A DNA stretch of 64,000 bases from Marinoscillum sp040218045 (lineage in GTDB: Bacteria; Bacteroidota; Bacteroidia; Cytophagales; Cyclobacteriaceae). Of this stretch, positions 63,530 through 64,000 are shown piece by piece (positions within the stretch are counted from its first letter, which is position 1; every line of letters starts with the position of its first letter). The translations under genes were made by a program, and so were the position numbers. The stretch spans positions 97,179 to 161,178 of the forward strand of contig JAVJQA010000041.1 in assembly GCA_040218045.1 (NCBI GenBank). Direction: 5' to 3'. The notes beneath the pieces were generated by a model. It saw only the letters and a list, made by a program, of their open reading frames with translations, made no database searches and was not told where the DNA came from.

Positions 63530-63723
63530 ATGAGCAGTTATTTAGTCAAGGGTATTCGGCCTATGTTCCTGACCTTCCGGGGTGCACATCCGCTGGCGCT
63601 ACTAAGGAGGAAATAAAGTCTAATATTGCTGATGCAATCTAGCTCTATTTAGCGGTTTTGGAAGAGGATGGAGTCAGTGCCCCTGAAAAAATCTCTGAGT
63701 CAGAAATAGTTACAATCCTTTAA
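63530..63723 (+). pseudogene. hicB antitoxin pseudogene
   Basis: Reading 63553-63723 gives YSAYVPDLPGCTSAGATKEE, IKSNIADAI, then an in-frame TAG at 63640-63642 and LYLAVLEEDGVSAPEKISES to a TAA stop. The pattern is that of HicB antitoxins (G-Y-S-A-Y-V-P-D-L-P-G-C motif). The N-terminus is damaged: ATG at 63530 begins MSSYLV in another frame, so bases were lost before the motif. It cannot make a normal protein. Confidence 0.8.
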
Positions 63724-63830
63724 GTTTTTAAACCCGCTTGTTTCAAAATAGCCTGTTCAGTTCCTTTTGGAATGTCATCAGACAGTCTGTGAATAGCTAC
63801 CAATACAATTTCCTCATTCCGAAAAACAAT
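63720..63830 (-). pseudogene. hicA toxin C-terminal remnant
   Basis: On the minus strand, IVFRNEEIVLVAIHRLSDDI, PKGTEQAILKQAGLKT and a stop match the end of HicA toxins (dipKGTlxxILKQAGL motif). A stop codon directly precedes it and the N-terminal GSHH part is missing. It is convergent with the hicB remnant and overlaps its stop; intact hicAB pairs are collinear, so the orientation suggests rearrangement. Confidence 0.7.
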
Positions 63831-63865
63831 TTAAGAAAGAAACACCACATCGATCCTAAACAAAA

Positions 63866-63896
63866 AAAGAGGCTGTCCAAAAAGGATAGCCTCTTT
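63866..63896. terminator. Bidirectional terminator hairpin with GAGGCTGTC arm
   Basis: AAAGAGGCTGTCC (63866-63878) pairs with GGATAGCCTCTTT (63884-63896) around five A, with one G-T pair. It uses the same arm as the MITE-like element at 11291-11427 and lies between the hicA remnant and the partial gene at the window end. Confidence 0.65.
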
Positions 63897-63911
63897 CATT
63901 TAAAGCAATTT

Positions 63912-64000
63912 TCAAATTCTCATCAGTAAAGTTGATTGGTCAAGTTTGATGGAGAAGTGCCGATAAAAGCTGTTAATAGCCTTTATAATTCTAGAGATTA
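63912..64000 (-). CDS. C-terminal fragment of a gene running out of the window
   Basis: 29 codons on the minus strand end in a TGA at 63914-63912: SRIIKAINSFYRHFSIKLDQ then STLLMRI. The basic, aromatic composition and the nearby GAGGCTGTC hairpin would suit the end of an insertion-sequence transposase, but there is too little sequence to say. Confidence 0.3.
   Translation of the reverse strand, partial: ISRIIKAINSFYRHFSIKLDQSTLLMRI

Noticed and set aside
63738..63929. Plus-strand ORF of 63 codons
   Set aside because: It runs antisense over the hicA remnant and through the terminator hairpin.

Overview
The window looks like a chromosomal segment of a Bacteroidota bacterium, most likely a marine or soil Cytophagales-type organism. 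The signs are TonB-dependent receptors with carboxypeptidase-regulatory N-terminal domains, many SPII lipoproteins, TPR-fused membrane histidine kinases, DUF4295/DUF5522/DUF4374/DUF4856 proteins that are largely confined to this phylum, the cysteine-poor L33 protein, and TAnnTTTG-type promoter hexamers. No rRNA, tRNA, CRISPR array or intact prophage was seen.

Layout. 1-9.7 kb: a partial lipoprotein, envelope proteins, an alpha/beta-hydrolase-OsmC fusion, a DUF697 membrane protein whose 3' end carries a small repeat insertion, a TPR protein, an AraC-type regulator and ftsY. 9.8-14.9 kb: housekeeping genes rpmG, a DUF4295 gene, an M24 aminopeptidase, rpmB, a DUF5522 gene and rocD; a MITE-like repeat lies between rpmG and rpmB. 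15-24.7 kb: four tandem paralogous TPR-sensor histidine kinases followed by a single NarL-type response regulator and a TauE-type exporter. 24.7-31.6 kb: mostly exported proteins of unknown role, a glucosaminidase and a polysaccharide deacetylase. 31.8-36.7 kb: small cytoplasmic genes and membrane proteins, including an HxlR/DoxX divergent pair and a lone PD-(D/E)XK nuclease candidate.

36.8-44.5 kb appears to be a phosphate-scavenging island: a TPR-HTH regulator, a TonB receptor, an extremely acidic lipoprotein, a beta-propeller phytase and a purple-acid-type phosphatase. Pho-box-like direct repeats precede the regulator and the receptor. 46.4-49.6 kb holds mutS and a TrmH/SpoU methyltransferase. 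49.7-63.3 kb consists of two head-to-tail iron-acquisition operons on the minus strand: (i) TonB receptor, DUF4374 lipoprotein, DUF4198 protein, two small membrane proteins, PepSY membrane protein and a glycosyltransferase-like protein; (ii) DUF4856, imelysin-like, HTTM/gamma-carboxylase-like protein and TonB receptor. Both begin with the same palindromic operator and share a second upstream element.

The right end contains remains of a hicA/hicB toxin-antitoxin module, a hairpin terminator and the edge of another gene. The most noteworthy items are the four-kinase array with locally homogenised kinase cores, the shared two-part control region of the iron operons, the phytate island, the repeat insertion with a 12-bp flanking duplication at the end of the DUF697 gene, and several small broken genes that gene finders would miss.
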